Positions 1 to 13,700 of a stretch of DNA of 64,000 nt are shown one piece after another (position 1 is the stretch's first letter; every line of letters begins with the position of its first letter). The stretch is taken from NCBI RefSeq assembly GCF_019578655.1, contig NC_063263.1:15809001-15873000 (forward strand), given 5' to 3'. Origin of the DNA: Ricinus communis (taxonomy: Eukaryota > Streptophyta > Magnoliopsida > Malpighiales > Euphorbiaceae). Both the position numbers and the translations under genes were made by a program. The notes below the pieces were generated by a model. It was not told the origin of the DNA and did no database searches. It was given only the letters and a program-made list of their open reading frames with translations.

Positions 1-2245
1 AAATTTGGCAGACCAGACCTAAATGAATGACCGACCCTACTAGGGTTATTGTAGTGACGGTTACCCTTTGTTTGGAACAAAGAAAAAAGAAAAGGACATG
101 GGAAATAATAGAGAGGAACAAGAAGAGAAAATATAGAGTAAGGAAAGAAATTAAAGTCTGGGAAATATTTTTATTTTTATTATTTATTTATTTGAATTGA
201 ATTGAGCGAGTTTTATTTTTTTATATTTTACTTTTAAAAAAAAAACTATTTCTCTCAAAATGAAGAGGAAATATAAAAAAAAATATTCAAGTAGAAAGTT
301 TTAAATTTTTTTTTAATTTTCAAGTAAAGAGTTAATGCTTGAGATTCATAAATAAAGTATAAACAAATAATAACTTATTGATCTATTATTTTATATTTTT
401 TACCATTAAATAAAAGAAAAAATATATATGTTGATCCATATTTAATAGAGTGTGATTTCTATCCCTTTTCTCCTTATCTTATTGATGGATACTCTAATTT
501 TTAGTTTTTATATTTATTATAATTATTGATAATAATGGGTAGAGAGAGGACCAACTCTTATTTATACACTAATGGTGGTTTTCCATCAAAACACCGATGG
601 TTACAAACTTTCACGTTATAACTTTTATCAATAGTCATAATTATTCAATTCACAACCTTTTATTAACCAATAGAATTTAATCACTAATATTTTATTATAA
701 TTATATGAATCATTAATTTTTTACATAAAACAGAAACTGTATTATTTTCTATTATTTTTTTCTTTAATAAGAAGAAATAAGAAGAGATTAAAAAAAATTA
801 TATCTACTTTTTAATTTATATTTAAGAAAATTATAATTAAATATAAATATATATCAATTATTAATTATTTTTATTTTAATTTACTGTGATAAAATATATA
901 TTTTAAAATAATAAATATGGTAAATGGAAATCTTTTAATATTTGCACCTTTTCGAATTAGAAAAAATAGGAAAAAATAAATGAAGGAGCTCGTTTATTAT
1001 TTTTATAGAATTTTTCTTTCCTCAACAAACGAAACTTTCGTATCACTTCCCAAACAGAGTGTTATGTTAGTGACATCATTTTGTAAGCTCTCACGTCAGC
1101 CTGCGATTGTTCCTTTTGCAGTTATTATGATATTCTAGGTAAATTATATAAAAAAGAAAGAGGAAATATATATTATATGATAAATGAATAAATTATTTTA
1201 AGCATTTTTAATTTTAGGAGTGGGCATGGCCCACAACCACACAAGTAGCAGTTAATGTTGTTGTTGTTGGGTTGCCCTTATGTTGGAAAACGTTTTTCTT
1301 TAGAGACTAAATGGTGCCTTTCACTTCCATGTCCTTATTGCCAACCCACCTCAACTGGACATCAGATCAGTAGATTTGATAGGGTGTGTTTAGTTGTACG
1401 AGTTAAAATTTAATTTTAGTACTTAAACAGTTAATCCAGATTTTTATTTTATTAATAATTGAGGGCATGAATCTCAACCTGATGATGCTGAAAGAAGAAA
1501 AGACAAACTAAACCAGCATGCCATCATCTTCTACTGCTCAACAAACCTCAGGTTAGCCAATTTGGGTTTGATACTCCAACCATTGCCGTCTACATCTCCA
1601 TCAATATTTTACCACCCAACTTTAGTACATCCTTTTCTTTTTCTCTTCATTTTGAGACACAGTGTTACGGATATTTATCGAAAATATTTTTTATTTTTAT
1701 TTTTATAGTATATGTAAAAAAATATTTATTTTTTATTATAAAACTAAATGTAAACTATGTTACATTACGAGATGTGAAATTGATTGTTGGAGTCGCTAAT
1801 TTAGTAATTATGCTATATGGAACAAGATCTTGTATTATTATTTAGAAAAAAAATGTATATTTAGCACCTTGTACTTTATTTTTGACATCACCTCCCCTCA
1901 TTTTTATTTCTTTACACTTCAATTTTTATTAAAATTTAGTCCTTGATTAATAGAATGGTAGCGCGTGTTGCGTACCTATTGTTTAATGGGAGTACTAATG
2001 TGAAAGAAAGAAATAAAGATACATATAATGAATTAGGCAATTGATTTATGGCAGATTTTGAATTAGAGATTTTGTGGTGGCTGTAAGAAGTAAAGGGATT
2101 AGGTCCTTTACAAACTCTTACATTTAGGGTTTCAGAACTTAACATGCAAAATTACATACAACACCCTTATTCATTATGGGTCTCCTTCTTTAACACTTAT
2201 CAATCATGTAATTTTAGTCAACGCATATATTAGACCATAGCAAGA
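1..2245. other. AT-rich intergenic DNA, no gene seen
   Basis: Both strands are dense in stop codons, with many A/T runs and no ORF that carries a recognisable domain or plausible splice structure. I see nothing functional that I can support here. Confidence 0.6.
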
Positions 2246-2250
2246 CGGCG

Positions 2251-2383
2251 CTAACTTTCAATTAATTAAGAACTAACTTTTAATGAAAATAGATGTTAAC
2301 TTTTAATTAATCAAGAACTAACTTTTAATGAAAATAGATGTTAACTTTTAATTAATCAAGAACTAACTTTTGATAAAAACATG
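2251..2383. repeat. Tandem repeat, unit about 45 bp, just under 3 copies
   Basis: A 45-bp unit, recognisable by CTAACTTT(T/C)AATTAATCAAG followed by AACTAACTTTTAATG and AAAATAGATG, is repeated almost exactly about 2.9 times. The last copy decays after AACTAACTTTTGATA. It has no coding potential and probably arose by local slippage or unequal exchange. Confidence 0.8.
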
Positions 2384-5300
2384 CGTGTAAGGGCAAAATA
2401 TAATGAAACAGAAGTATTTTTTCTATCTAGACCCAGTGGTTATTTTTAATTATACATCAGAATTATAAATAAATTATTTATATTTATTAATTTGAAATAA
2501 TAAAATATAGATCAATAGTTAGAAGAAAAGCTATGGGAATAAAGAAAAGATAATTAAGAAAAAGTAAAGTACTTGTGGTAAAATTCTAGAAAAGAAGAAA
2601 AAAAAAGTTTTAAAAAGAATGGAAATTCTCTCAAAGTAAAAGGTTTAAAAGAGTCTCTTTGAACTCAAATACATTACAAAAAGCAAAGGTTCATATGTTT
2701 AGAAATGCAAAATTGACATAGACGTGATCCTACATGGGATATGATTTCACTGTCAAAGTTAAATCATTAGATGAGCACTATATGAACAAATGATGATTAT
2801 AAATGTACTTAACTTTTTCCCTTTTTATTTTTTTATAAACATACAAATTTTCCACTCTCCACTCTCTCTTTGTGAACTTTTACCCTATCACTTTTATCTC
2901 CCTAATCAAACTAATGAATCTGCCATCTAATGACAGTGTCATTTTGAGATGATTTGCAACCTCAAACAACCAAGTTCGCAACAGCCACTGTAAAATGGTG
3001 AATTATATTGAATTGCTGGGAGCTATACAAACTTTATAAACAAAAAAAGATTAATTCCAGTTAGTTTACATCTTTATTATTTATTATTTATACATTTGAT
3101 ATATTTTTACATACTTTATAAGTAGATTTATCTATAACCTCGTTGACATGTGTTATTAATATTTACATTAATTAAATTATGTATCACCATAATTTTTTAT
3201 AATTAAAAAACAATCAATATAAATGTTACAGTTGTATCAGCATTATATTTTGATGCAATATACAAATATAAATCTCTTAATAAATGAATTGAGCTATTGA
3301 GGTAGCAACATATTTCTTCTATTAACGTAATCAGTTAATTAAGAATAAAATTGCAGATAATAATAAACCTGTGTTGAAACTCAGTGATACTAATTTTGTT
3401 TCTAATAATTATATAATCCATTGCATTGTATAAAGATCGCTAAAATCAAACTTAATGACACCCGAGTGGACCCAGTTCAAGCACCCCAAGTATCTTATGC
3501 TGGGTCGTTGAGTTTCAACTTCCAATAAGGAAAATGCAAGTAGAACTGCAAGTTTTTTTTAAGTATTTCATGTACTAAAACAGGACAATTTTTTTTTTCT
3601 TTTTCTTGTAAGAAAAAAAGAAAACAAAGAAAAAGAAAAGGAAATGAGTACCCTATAGTAGTACATATAGCTGGTTTTAGTATAATAGAGCAGTGAGCAT
3701 ATATGTATATATAATGGAACAAGAATCACCAGGTCCTGCTACTGCTGGTGATGTAATTTCGAGGGGTTGCCCTAACTTCCAGAGTGTATCTTCATACTCA
3801 TAAATAATCTGATATTTCTTCTAACATCACCGCACTGTCGCAGAATCCCTGGGCCACGTGGGTCACCACAGCACCTCCTCCTTTACCCTACAGCTGCAAA
3901 AGAGTGAGTGACAACCTCCCCAAGATCCCACTGCCCTATATTTACATCACATTTCCATCTTTTTGATTGGACTCTCTTATATCGAAAGCATCTACAAATT
4001 CTTTATATGTCTCTATTGAACTATATAAAAAATATTATAAATTATCTTGAATAATAATGTATTTTAATAATATTTTTTATCTCGATTTTTATTAATAGAA
4101 AAAGAAGATATCATAGTTAAAAATATTAACTTTAAATGCTAAGTTTTTTTTTTAAATATGCAGCTTTTAAAATTTCTTTTAAAAAGAAGAACAAATTTGA
4201 AAATCTTTTGATCATAACAAAAGAATTTTTATCTAAAAATTTATCATCCACTAATGTTTATGCTAAATACTAATTCTAATCTAATGGCTAGCATTACTTT
4301 TATTATTACCCACAGCCACAGACACGCTATACTAATAATAACACATAAAATAAGAATAATATCTTTTATCTTAATTAATATTCTAGTCGTACCCATGTAT
4401 CTAACTGTTCATATTTCATTTCTTTCCCTGCAAAAAAATCTCTAGAGAGCAGTACTTTCTCCTTGGCATGCAGAACAAAGTTGTGTGTTTATTACAGCGT
4501 ATAACGGAAGTAGATAAGGGTTAATTAATGTCAGCACTAATAATAATAATAAGAGGAAGAACCCTAATGGCTAATTATAACAGAGACCGAGTGAGAGAAT
4601 CCGTACATTGGTGAATGACCGGCTTTTCTTTTTAAGTTTTATCGGTAATCGGTGAGAAAAGTAAAGTGAAAAAAGGAGATGTGTATGAAGCAAAAGATAT
4701 GGCGGTCGACGACATTCAAAGCGGGGACAGATAATAAATATGTCAGATATATAATATATAGATATAAAATCTCAGGTGGAGTAGTATAATTAGCCACCGG
4801 CAGGTGCAGGTGACGTAATCTCCAGTTTGTCCGTACATGTTGCATATGTATATAACCACAGTTTCCTTCAGTATCAGTTGTAGTCTTGTCTACTTCAGTC
4901 TCTATCTGCAGCAGCTACAAACAATCACTGGTACTATCTCATAGAACCTAACAAGTTAAAACCCTTCCAATTTCTCTTGCTTTCTTTCTTTTTTATCATC
5001 AGATTAAAGCCACTTGGTATGTTACGTAATTGAGTTATTAATCCCAATAAATTGATTCTTCTTTTTTTCCTTTTGCTTCCTGATGGATCAGCGGAGAAAG
5101 AAAATATCTTGTTCATAAATTTTCACGTTGTTAATTTTCACATAGAATTAATAATGTGTGCTTCTACATATGTATAATAAAAGAAAGAGTACTTTTATCT
5201 TAAATTCTTGATTTGTAGACGTAATTGGACTGGTATGAGTTTTATGAATTTGTTTGCATGCTAATTATAAATTAGGTGGTGTGATTATTTGAAATCAAAG

Positions 5301-6718
5301 TGTAACAACTGTAATTATTGTAAGAACAAACATAATTAACAGATGACAAGCTGAATATACGAGGATAAAGTAATTTTGAAGGAAAACATGTCTGCATATA
5401 AATTAAAATTGATGGTGCTGGAAAATACCCATTCTTGTGAGACATTGCAGATATTGGCAGAGTTGTGAAGCTATTTTTTTTTTGTTGTTTCTGTCTTTTT
5501 CTTCTCTTCTTAATGAAGATGTTGCTCCATTTTTTTGTAAGTAGGATACGATGAATATTTACTCCTGTAATATGAAATGATTATGATGAACCCCAAAACT
5601 CCAAAGTTAGGTAAAAGAATGATAGCAAGAAAAAGTACAAAACGACACATATAGTTCACCACTCAAGACTCAAGATAACACTCAAAAATATGAAATTATT
5701 GGTTACATAAACAGGTAAAATTCACATTTGGGAAAACAAATTAAGATTCATTTATAGAAGGGTCAATTCCTTCAGACAGGACCATCCCACCTCGCCTTTC
5801 TCTTTCAAGTATATGTTTTCATGATGGATTTTTGAAATTTATGTAAAATGTACTACATAATATTAATTAATAAAAAACGAATAAATCTACAACTGAGGTT
5901 TAGATTCAATTTGTACTCAGACAGACATAATCATATAAATAAGTTACAAACATAGATATAGTTAGATTTAACGAATAAGTACTAATTTAAATTTCCCAAA
6001 TATCTTTTGCTTGTATAGTTAATTTGTTTTATTATTCTATATTATTTTATATCATTTGTTAAATTTCTAAATACCTTTATTAGTTTACATTTTAAATATA
6101 AAAGTAACCCGATTGATAGTTTTTTTTAAATAAAAAATCAAAAAATTAAATTTTATGATTTAGATGCATTATTATTATATTTAACTTGTGTACTGTCTAT
6201 ATAAAGTTAAATTGAGCATCTGTGCTTAAATTAATCTTCATTTTAGTTGATAATTTAATTTCTTAATATAGTAAATTTGACAATTTTGTAATTAACATGA
6301 ATAGTTAGGGGTGTTTCACAAAAGAAGAACTTGTATCCTTTTTATATATATCGAAAAAGAGAGAATTTTCGACCAAAAGGGTCCCAAAGGGGAGACAAAA
6401 TTCAACTCACGAGCGTGACAATTTCTCTCGCCGTTAAATCTAACAGACTACACCCACGTACGTTATATTGTCTACCTGAAAAGAATTTGAGCTCGTTATA
6501 ACCGTTAAAACGGAATTATCAAAATTCTTTTGCAATTATTGTCCTCCAGCTCTTTCATGTCCACTCCGAACAAAAGAATACTTGACCCAAATTTTTCTTT
6601 TCTAAAAAAATCTTTGAGCCGAAACTCCATCGGAATCTCGCCGGTAATTGTACCCGTTTTGGGCCCTAATGGGTCGGTTTCTGTATTTGTTTCCAAGTAA
6701 CTACAAATTTCTGTAAAG
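2384..6718. other. Intergenic and upstream region of the homeobox gene
   Basis: There is no supported coding gene. A CACGTG G-box lies near 3854. A TATATAA box at 4849-4855 is followed by C/T-rich leader-like DNA. The stretch at about 6360-6718, ending in an AAAG|GTAACT donor, could be the first untranslated exon of the downstream homeobox gene. Which of these starts transcription cannot be told from sequence alone. Confidence 0.4.
4849..4855 (+). promoter_or_regulatory. Candidate TATA box (TATATAA)
   Basis: TATATAA is followed after about 30 bp by a C/T/A-rich stretch typical of plant 5' leaders and without a long ORF. It could serve the homeobox gene through a far upstream untranslated exon, or a non-coding transcript. 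The distance of 2.9 kb to the main ATG keeps confidence low. Confidence 0.25.
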
Positions 6719-7300
6719 GTAACTAAATTTTAATTTGTTTTCTTTCTTTTCTTGGTCTTATTCTTCGAAAATAAAGATTTTGTTTTTTCACCCTTTGGGA
6801 TTCTTTGGTTTTCTTGAAATATTTTAATATGTTTATATAACAAATAATATAATTGTTTTGTTTTTATTCTGTTTCTTTCTTCTTCTTTTTTTGTATATTT
6901 TTTTGTTTTTATTTTTTGGTAAGTACTTGTTTTTGAAGGGCAAGAGCAAACTAAGCGTAGAGTTTAAACTAAAGAACCATGTTCAGGATTTTCCAGTTGC
7001 GTAAGCGAATTGGATCTGTAACTTGGAGTCTGTGTCTTAAACATTTTATGAGGTTTCATGGCTGTTTTAAACGAACTAGGGTTAACAGTACTGGTTGACG
7101 TGAAGTATACTTAAGGTATTGATATATGCAAGAAAAGAAAGAGTCGTCGTATTTTATGGCAATACTGTTACGTATTTTTTATCCTTTCTTTTTAAACAGC
7201 GAAAGGCTAAGTTGGTTTATGTTTATTTCAACCGAATCGTAGAAGATCTTTTTGTTTTTCTTTGACACTGTTTTGCTTGTTTGGCAAACGATTACTGATT

Positions 7301-7321
7301 CTCTCTCTCTCTCTCTCTCTC
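7301..7321. repeat. (CT)n microsatellite
   Basis: About ten CT units within the predicted leader intron of the homeobox gene. CT/GA tracts near plant promoters can bind GAGA-type factors, but nothing here shows that this one does. Confidence 0.9.
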
Positions 7322-7423
7322 CGTCAGTTTTGAAGCTACTTGAAGTAGATTTTTTGATCTTGCTTCTGGTGTATTCTTGTTTTTATTTGTTTGTTCTTTA
7401 TATTATTCGCATTACTGTAAACT

Positions 7424-7425
<2 letters not shown>

Positions 7426-7457
<32 letters not shown>
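7426..7457. repeat. (CT)n microsatellite, 16 units
   Basis: An uninterrupted CT tract of 16 units, about 75 bp before the predicted leader-intron acceptor. It could act as an extended polypyrimidine tract or as a GAGA-type element. It is likely length-polymorphic. Confidence 0.9.
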
Positions 7458-7460
<3 letters not shown>

Positions 7461-7541
7461 TTATATTAGAATGATGTTTTATTCTAAGGTACTATGGAGC
7501 AGTCTTTGTTTCTTAATTATATGAACTTTTGCAGGAAGTGA

Positions 7542-7692
7542 ATGGAATGACATGACGAGGTTGATGGGTAGTGATCAGAGAGATGGATAGTTCTTTCTCC
7601 CGATGGAAGAATATCTTTTTTTTTCTAATTTTCACCAACTTCTAAAGCAGCTGTCTAATGAGCTTACTTTGAGAGCTGAATACAAAGAGTAG
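7542..7692 (+). promoter_or_regulatory. Cluster of upstream ORFs in the homeobox leader
   Basis: Between the predicted leader acceptor (7534) and the main ATG (7710) lie at least four upstream ATGs in closed frames: 7542-7550 (2 codons plus stop), 7547-7555 (2 codons plus stop, overlapping the first), 7552-7590 (12 codons plus stop) and 7603-7692 (29 codons plus stop). The last stops 17 bases before the main start. Such a chain would be expected to lower initiation at 7710. As I recall, the BEL1-class gene ATH1 also has upstream ORFs. The ORFs are seen directly; translational control is inference. Confidence 0.6.
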
Positions 7693-7709
7693 GGCAGACC
7701 TTGTGTTAG

Positions 7710-10700
7710 ATGGACGCTAGCAGTTTCAGGTCTGAATCACATATTGCACAACAAAGCAGGAGAGATAAGTTGAGAGTTCAATCAAGTTCTTCAGTTCAGC
7801 ATTTAGACGACTTCCCTAACAATCTGGAACATTTGCCTGTACATTCTGAGCTAACCCCAGATCTTGTTCAGGTTCGAAATGATAGAAATGGCAGCAATAT
7901 CTTTTATGAACCTATTACTACTGTGTTTCCCTCTGCAGAAATGCTCCATTTTGCTTCTAGTTCTAATGTTTTACCAGCTCAAAGAGATCATCACCATCAC
8001 GCGATGCTAATTGGTCAAGAACAACCGCAACCACAACCCAGTAGGCCTATACCTGGGGAGTCGACTTCATTCACTAACATGTCTCATCACTCTCACCCAA
8101 TTTCTTCAAACTTTAATGCTTCACCTAAAGCTAATACCAGTGACCCACAAGGATGTAGCAGTAACTGGAGAAATATTGATTCACATCAAAGTTATGACTG
8201 GATGGTGAATTATCATGCAAGTGGATCATCATCGTCAGTAGGTAGGGAAAGCAATCAGAAACCTATGTTTGTTGGGGATGTCTTGTCAAATAGTGCAAGG
8301 GCAAACAATATTTCTACATCTACATTATATTTGAAGACTAGTTACAATGGGTTCCAAGATGGTCATCAAGCTTCTTTAGCTAATCAATCTAGTGAAATGC
8401 CTGGTCAACATAGTCAAAAGCAGTATAGGGAGATGCAAATTGCTACTTCTCATATCCATCCATCATTCTATCAAAACTCTCTTCAAGATGTTGTTACCCC
8501 AGATTCCATTGGAGGGAATAGTGAAAGGATTCTCCTTCCAACATATGGTAATCAATCAACGGCTTTGTTTTTTGATAATGCCAATGCTTGGATGAATAGG
8601 CCAGTTGAGAATTGCCATCAATGGAGTAGTGAATTGGGTATAATTACAAGGAAGACTGACCAAGAATTGAGGCCTATTGCTAATGATCATAATACTCAGG
8701 GTCTATCTCTGTCCCTTTCATCGAATCCTCCATCTAGAGGGAATGTAACTCAGTTTGGAGAGGGATACGAATCCGAGTATTTTCAGTCGAAGTCGGGAAT
8801 TTTCAAAGAACCTCATCAAGATTCTAAACTCGTCAGGCCAAATTATTCATGCGCAATGTCAAAGCCAGCAATTGTCAGTAGAAGTAGTGGAAAATCACTT
8901 AACGAAATGGTGGGAACGTCTAATTATGCTCTTCGGAATCCTGGTCCTCTTGGTCCTTTTACTGGATATGCTACTATTCTTAAGAGTTCAAGATTCTTGA
9001 AACCAGCTCAAGAGCTATTAGATGAGTTCTGTGATGCAACAGGTTTAAAACTCATGAGACCTGGAGAGGGGTCTGGTAGGACATCTGCTGAAGTTAACTC
9101 TTTAGCTTCTCTTGATGTTGTTATTAGTACAGCAGACGCAGAGACTGCTGTTAAAGGCAACAATAATTCTGGAGTCTCATCATCTACATTCTATAGCTCG
9201 AATGAGGTAAGTGGCGATATGGGAGTTGCGAGCAGTTCTTGCGAATCTTACAGGCCGGAGTACCAACAAAGGAAGGCGAAGCTACTGTATTTGCAGGAGG
9301 AGGTTGGTTATACATATCTACTTATCTTCCTTGGGATGATTATTTCTGCTCCTTTTTACTAGTAATTGATGGCAATTCTATCCTCTTTGTCTTAACACTT
9401 CTGCTTTAAAGGTAAAAGAAAGACTATTATGTTGACAAAGAAAAATAATGCTTGTTAGTTGGAACCTGTCTGGCACAACATTATTGAGAGCTTCTGCTTT
9501 ATTAGTTGAACATCAGTTGCTAGTACAATACAGACATATTGCTTACTTGGTATTACAATTGCTCCAATGTGGTCTAACCCTTTGTACTAGACAACTGATT
9601 TTTTTTTTTTCCATACCTTTAACATAGAAACTAAATTGTGTATTCAGTAAATTAGTATGTAGAGAACTGTATATTTGTTCATAACTTCATACCTCTTGTA
9701 ATCTGATAAATGTGATGTTTGTATATTTCATGTTCAAAACCCAAACATAGAATAAATTAAATGCTATAATTTATGTGCCAAATTTTGTAAATAAATGGAA
9801 GGCAGACATGAATGTGCAGTCAAAATATGTGAGTTCCTATCTGAAATGGGTTTCATGATTAAGGGGGCAATTCGTTACAGTATAGAACATTGACAATGAA
9901 GCAATAATGTTTTGAATTGAAAGAAAAAAAGAGAATTGTAGGATAAGGCTAAGGAAAGGCCTGCCTTAAGAGGCAAAGGTGGTAGGTGACTGAAGATAAA
10001 ATGCTATATTTCATTTTTCTTGGTAATGTCTTGAGTATATTGTTATGAATCTAAAGCATTAGCTATACTTGCATTTTTCAGACATATTGTGAAGGGTCTT
10101 CGTTCAAGGTCCAAGTTCTCCATTAAGCTCTTACTTAACTTTCATCTTTGCTTTTCCAATTAGGTCTTATCCTAGGATTATTCTCTAGACCTCGGATCAT
10201 TTTCTACTAAAATGAGTGGCTGGTTTAGTCACACCTAATTATGGTCTATATTGCAGTCATACATCATGAATATACCTAGCTTATCAAGAGGTGGACATTA
10301 AGGCATATGTAATTGAAAGGAAACATATACATGGTCATGTTTTTGTTCAATAGTTATGACTGCTATTAATGTGCTTCAAATTTCATAATGCCTAATCTTG
10401 CATTTCTCAGACATGTTGAGTATTAAGTACGTAAGGAAAAACACTTGGATGCTTAATAACATTAGCATAATAATTTTCGAGTAGAACTCCTTCAATCCTT
10501 TTGGAGTTGTCTTTGTAGTTCCAGGCTGAAATTTTTTTGAACGTGTTCGAGTTAATTGTCTTGCAAAATTCCATATGCTTAAATTTGTCTGTTTTAACTT
10601 GCTTTTGAACATTTTGTTTCGTTTTGCCCTTGTTGATCACTTCTCTTTTTCTTTTTCTTTTTCTTTAAAAGAAATGGATTGGATTGTGGATTAATTAAGC

Positions 10701-13700
10701 TATTTACGATATTTAATTTACATTCACATTACATTATGTTTTTAAAATTTCAAAGATGAATATCTATAAATCTATTATTTCAATTTGACTCTTGTATACC
10801 TAATTTCATGCACTTTAGAATTGAGATTATAGTGTTATCCGTAGAGTATACCTAATTTCTTGTATACCCAATTTCTTTTTCCGAACTGTTTTCAGAAAAA
10901 AAGAATTTACACATGTATTTTTTGACCAGTCTTATTTATTTATTTATTATTTGAAAACTACTTTATAGAAAAGCTTATAAAAAAAATTATATTAAATCGA
11001 AAAGAAAGAGTCCTAAACATACAATTCGGAATGCAAGTGTGGTGGATACTTACATAAATAGAATTTGGATAAACGTGATTTTAGTTAAAGCAATGCATCT
11101 ACTGCATGTCTGCCTTGTGTTGGTAGTATTTGAAGCTTTTGGGATTATATATATGCAATGTAAAGCTGAATTCAAGTCTTTTAGATGCTGGTGCTGTTGG
11201 ATCTCATGAAATCTCCAAAAGTATCAAAAATTCTTCTAACCTTTTACCATGTGATTTGAGTTCCCAATATTCCATACTGTTCTTTTCTAGTTTAAGAACT
11301 GTGTGTTCTTTTCATGGGAGGATCCATACTGTAGGATAAAAGGGTTTCGTGATTCTTGCTTTGTGAAGAGCTGCAATCATGAATTTGTTAAGAGGATAAT
11401 CTAAGGGAAGAAGAACAGGAATTTGAGGGCCTGCTTTGTCACTTACATTAGCTAAATATGGACTTATTCTTGTGAAAACAATAATTTACAGAGACATATG
11501 TTAGTGAGGTCCCCCTCCTTACCCTTTTCTCTTTCTCCCCTTTGTAGAAAGAAAGTCATGCAAATGACAATAGCAATTTAACTGTACCTATCGCTTCTTT
11601 TCATAATCACTTTACCATAAAGTTCAAAACCCAAAAAAGTTGATGTCAAATAATGACACCATTATTGATTGTGAAAAGAACAGGCTTTCTTTTTTTCTTT
11701 TTGATAGACAAGTATCAATTCTACTGCCTATATTTGTTATTGTTGGTGTTTCTTAATGTAGCTAAATTCAGTGCACACACAGTCAAATCGCTGTTTATCC
11801 CACTAACTTCCTGTAAAGGTATCTATATTCCACCTGGCTATATCATTACAAGAGAACATCTCATTAATATTATTATATCTTTCTCCTAATAAAGTCTGAG
11901 TTTGTGGGATCGGCAAGAATTGACGCTGTTGTGCTTGTATATTTTTCGAGATTATGTTTGATTAAGAGATTATTTTTGGGTCAATTCTTAGACAAACATA
12001 TTTGGTGATTCTGTTCTACTATGTTATCAAAAGGTAAGCAGAAGGTACAAGCAATATCACCAGCAGATGCAAATGGTGGCTTCTTCCTTTGAAGCGGTTG
12101 CAGGTCTCAGCGCTGCTACGCCATATGTTTCTTTGGCTCTCAGGACAGTATCAAGGAATTTCAGGTTCCTAAAACTTGCCATCTCGGATCAGCTAAAATA
12201 CGTATGCAAGGCTCTTGGGGAAGATCTGTTGTCCCCGAATTCTGGTGCTAGCAGTAGCAAAGGCGATACGAGCACACCGAGGACGAGATACAGGGATCAA
12301 AGCTTTCATAGGCACAAATCTGGTGGGGCTAACGTGGGTATCTTTGAACCCCAACAACACGTCTGGAGGCCCCAAAGAGGCCTACCCGAACGTTCGGTTG
12401 CGATTCTGAGGGCTTGGCTGTTTGAGCATTTTCTTCACCCGTGAGTCCCACCGTCCTTCCTCTACCCTCTCATATCTGTACCTCGGTTTGTTAATTCAAT
12501 GCATTATATTTATTCCTGTAGGTACCCCACGGATACCGATAAGCACATGCTGGCCACTCAAACTGGGCTCTCTCGGAACCAGGTAATTCAGCTGCCTGTT
12601 AATTTCTTTCATCATTTTGTCCGGCGCCCTTGAATTCTCAACATAGTAATTCTCTAAAAGTCCCATTTTAAGATGCTTCTAGCATGCTGGTGGGCCAAAC
12701 ATTACAATTTACATTTTCTTATTCATTGGGCAATTTAGAATTTATTGCTTTTTAATTGATCTTAAAGTTGCACATGATGTTTGCAATAGTAAAATCCCAA
12801 TTGTTAATTACTGAATTTTATATTTAATATGAATTTAAATAAGTTTAATTTATTCAGTTCTAATTATTTAATTTTAGTTTTCGTTTTAATATATCTATTT
12901 TGCTAATTATTTACATAAATGAATAAATTGAAATGATAATTGAAATGAAATAACTCACATGAATCAGATTGGAATTCAAAATTTTAGTGGTATTTAGAAT
13001 AATACTTCCTCTACTCCATACTAACTGTTATTTTTTAGTAGTTCATTGACATTAAGAAAGTACTTGGTAGGTTTAATAATAGGAAAAATCTAATTAAATT
13101 AGACTAAATTACTCCTTAGAGATTTTCATGTTGCAGCATGCATACAAGTCCTTGCTCTAAGAATTTAGCAGAAGCATGAAAGTGCTAGAGAATTACATTG
13201 CATTGATTTTCTTTCAAGGTTTTAATAAGTTGCCTGATTAGTGTAGGTCTCAAATTGGTTTATAAATGCCCGGGTGCGCGTGTGGAAACCTATGGTTGAA
13301 GAAATACACATGCTTGAAACGAAAGGTTTGGCAGAAACTAATCGAAGTGCTTCGAACAACGATGGGAAATCTAAAGAGGGTACTAGTCAGCCGAATCATG
13401 AGCAAGCCTTGAATAATCTTGGTGCAAGTTCTATGCTTAATAAGCAGCAGTTAGAATGCTCCGGATCAGGCTCATCAGCAGGCAGTGGAGAACAACAACT
13501 GCAAACGGGACAGTGGAGTCAAGACAAAAGATCAAGATTAGATCAGTTTCAGGTACCAAGTAACATGGATGGATCAATGATGAATTTTCTGCCATACCAA
13601 AGAAGTGGGATTGATATAGGAGCTGGGCTTGGAGCTGTTTCACTTACACTAGGACTCAGGCATGGCGTAGAAAATGTTCAACAGCAACAGCAGCAGCATC

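Larger units (their letters stand above)
6719..7534 (+). other. Predicted intron in the 5' leader of the homeobox gene
   Basis: A good donor (AAAG|GTAACT) and a pyrimidine-rich acceptor (ACTTTTGCAG|GAAG) delimit an 816-bp T-rich stretch directly upstream of the leader that contains the upstream ORFs. It holds two CT microsatellites. Leader introns are common in plant BEL1-like genes. This is inferred from splice signals only. Confidence 0.5.

Noticed and set aside
11130..11889. ORFs inside intron 1 of the homeobox gene
   Set aside because: Short, no domain, and they lie in a clearly spliced intron.
12193..12409. Antisense and out-of-frame ORFs over homeobox exon 2
   Set aside because: Shadows of the BELL/homeodomain reading frame.
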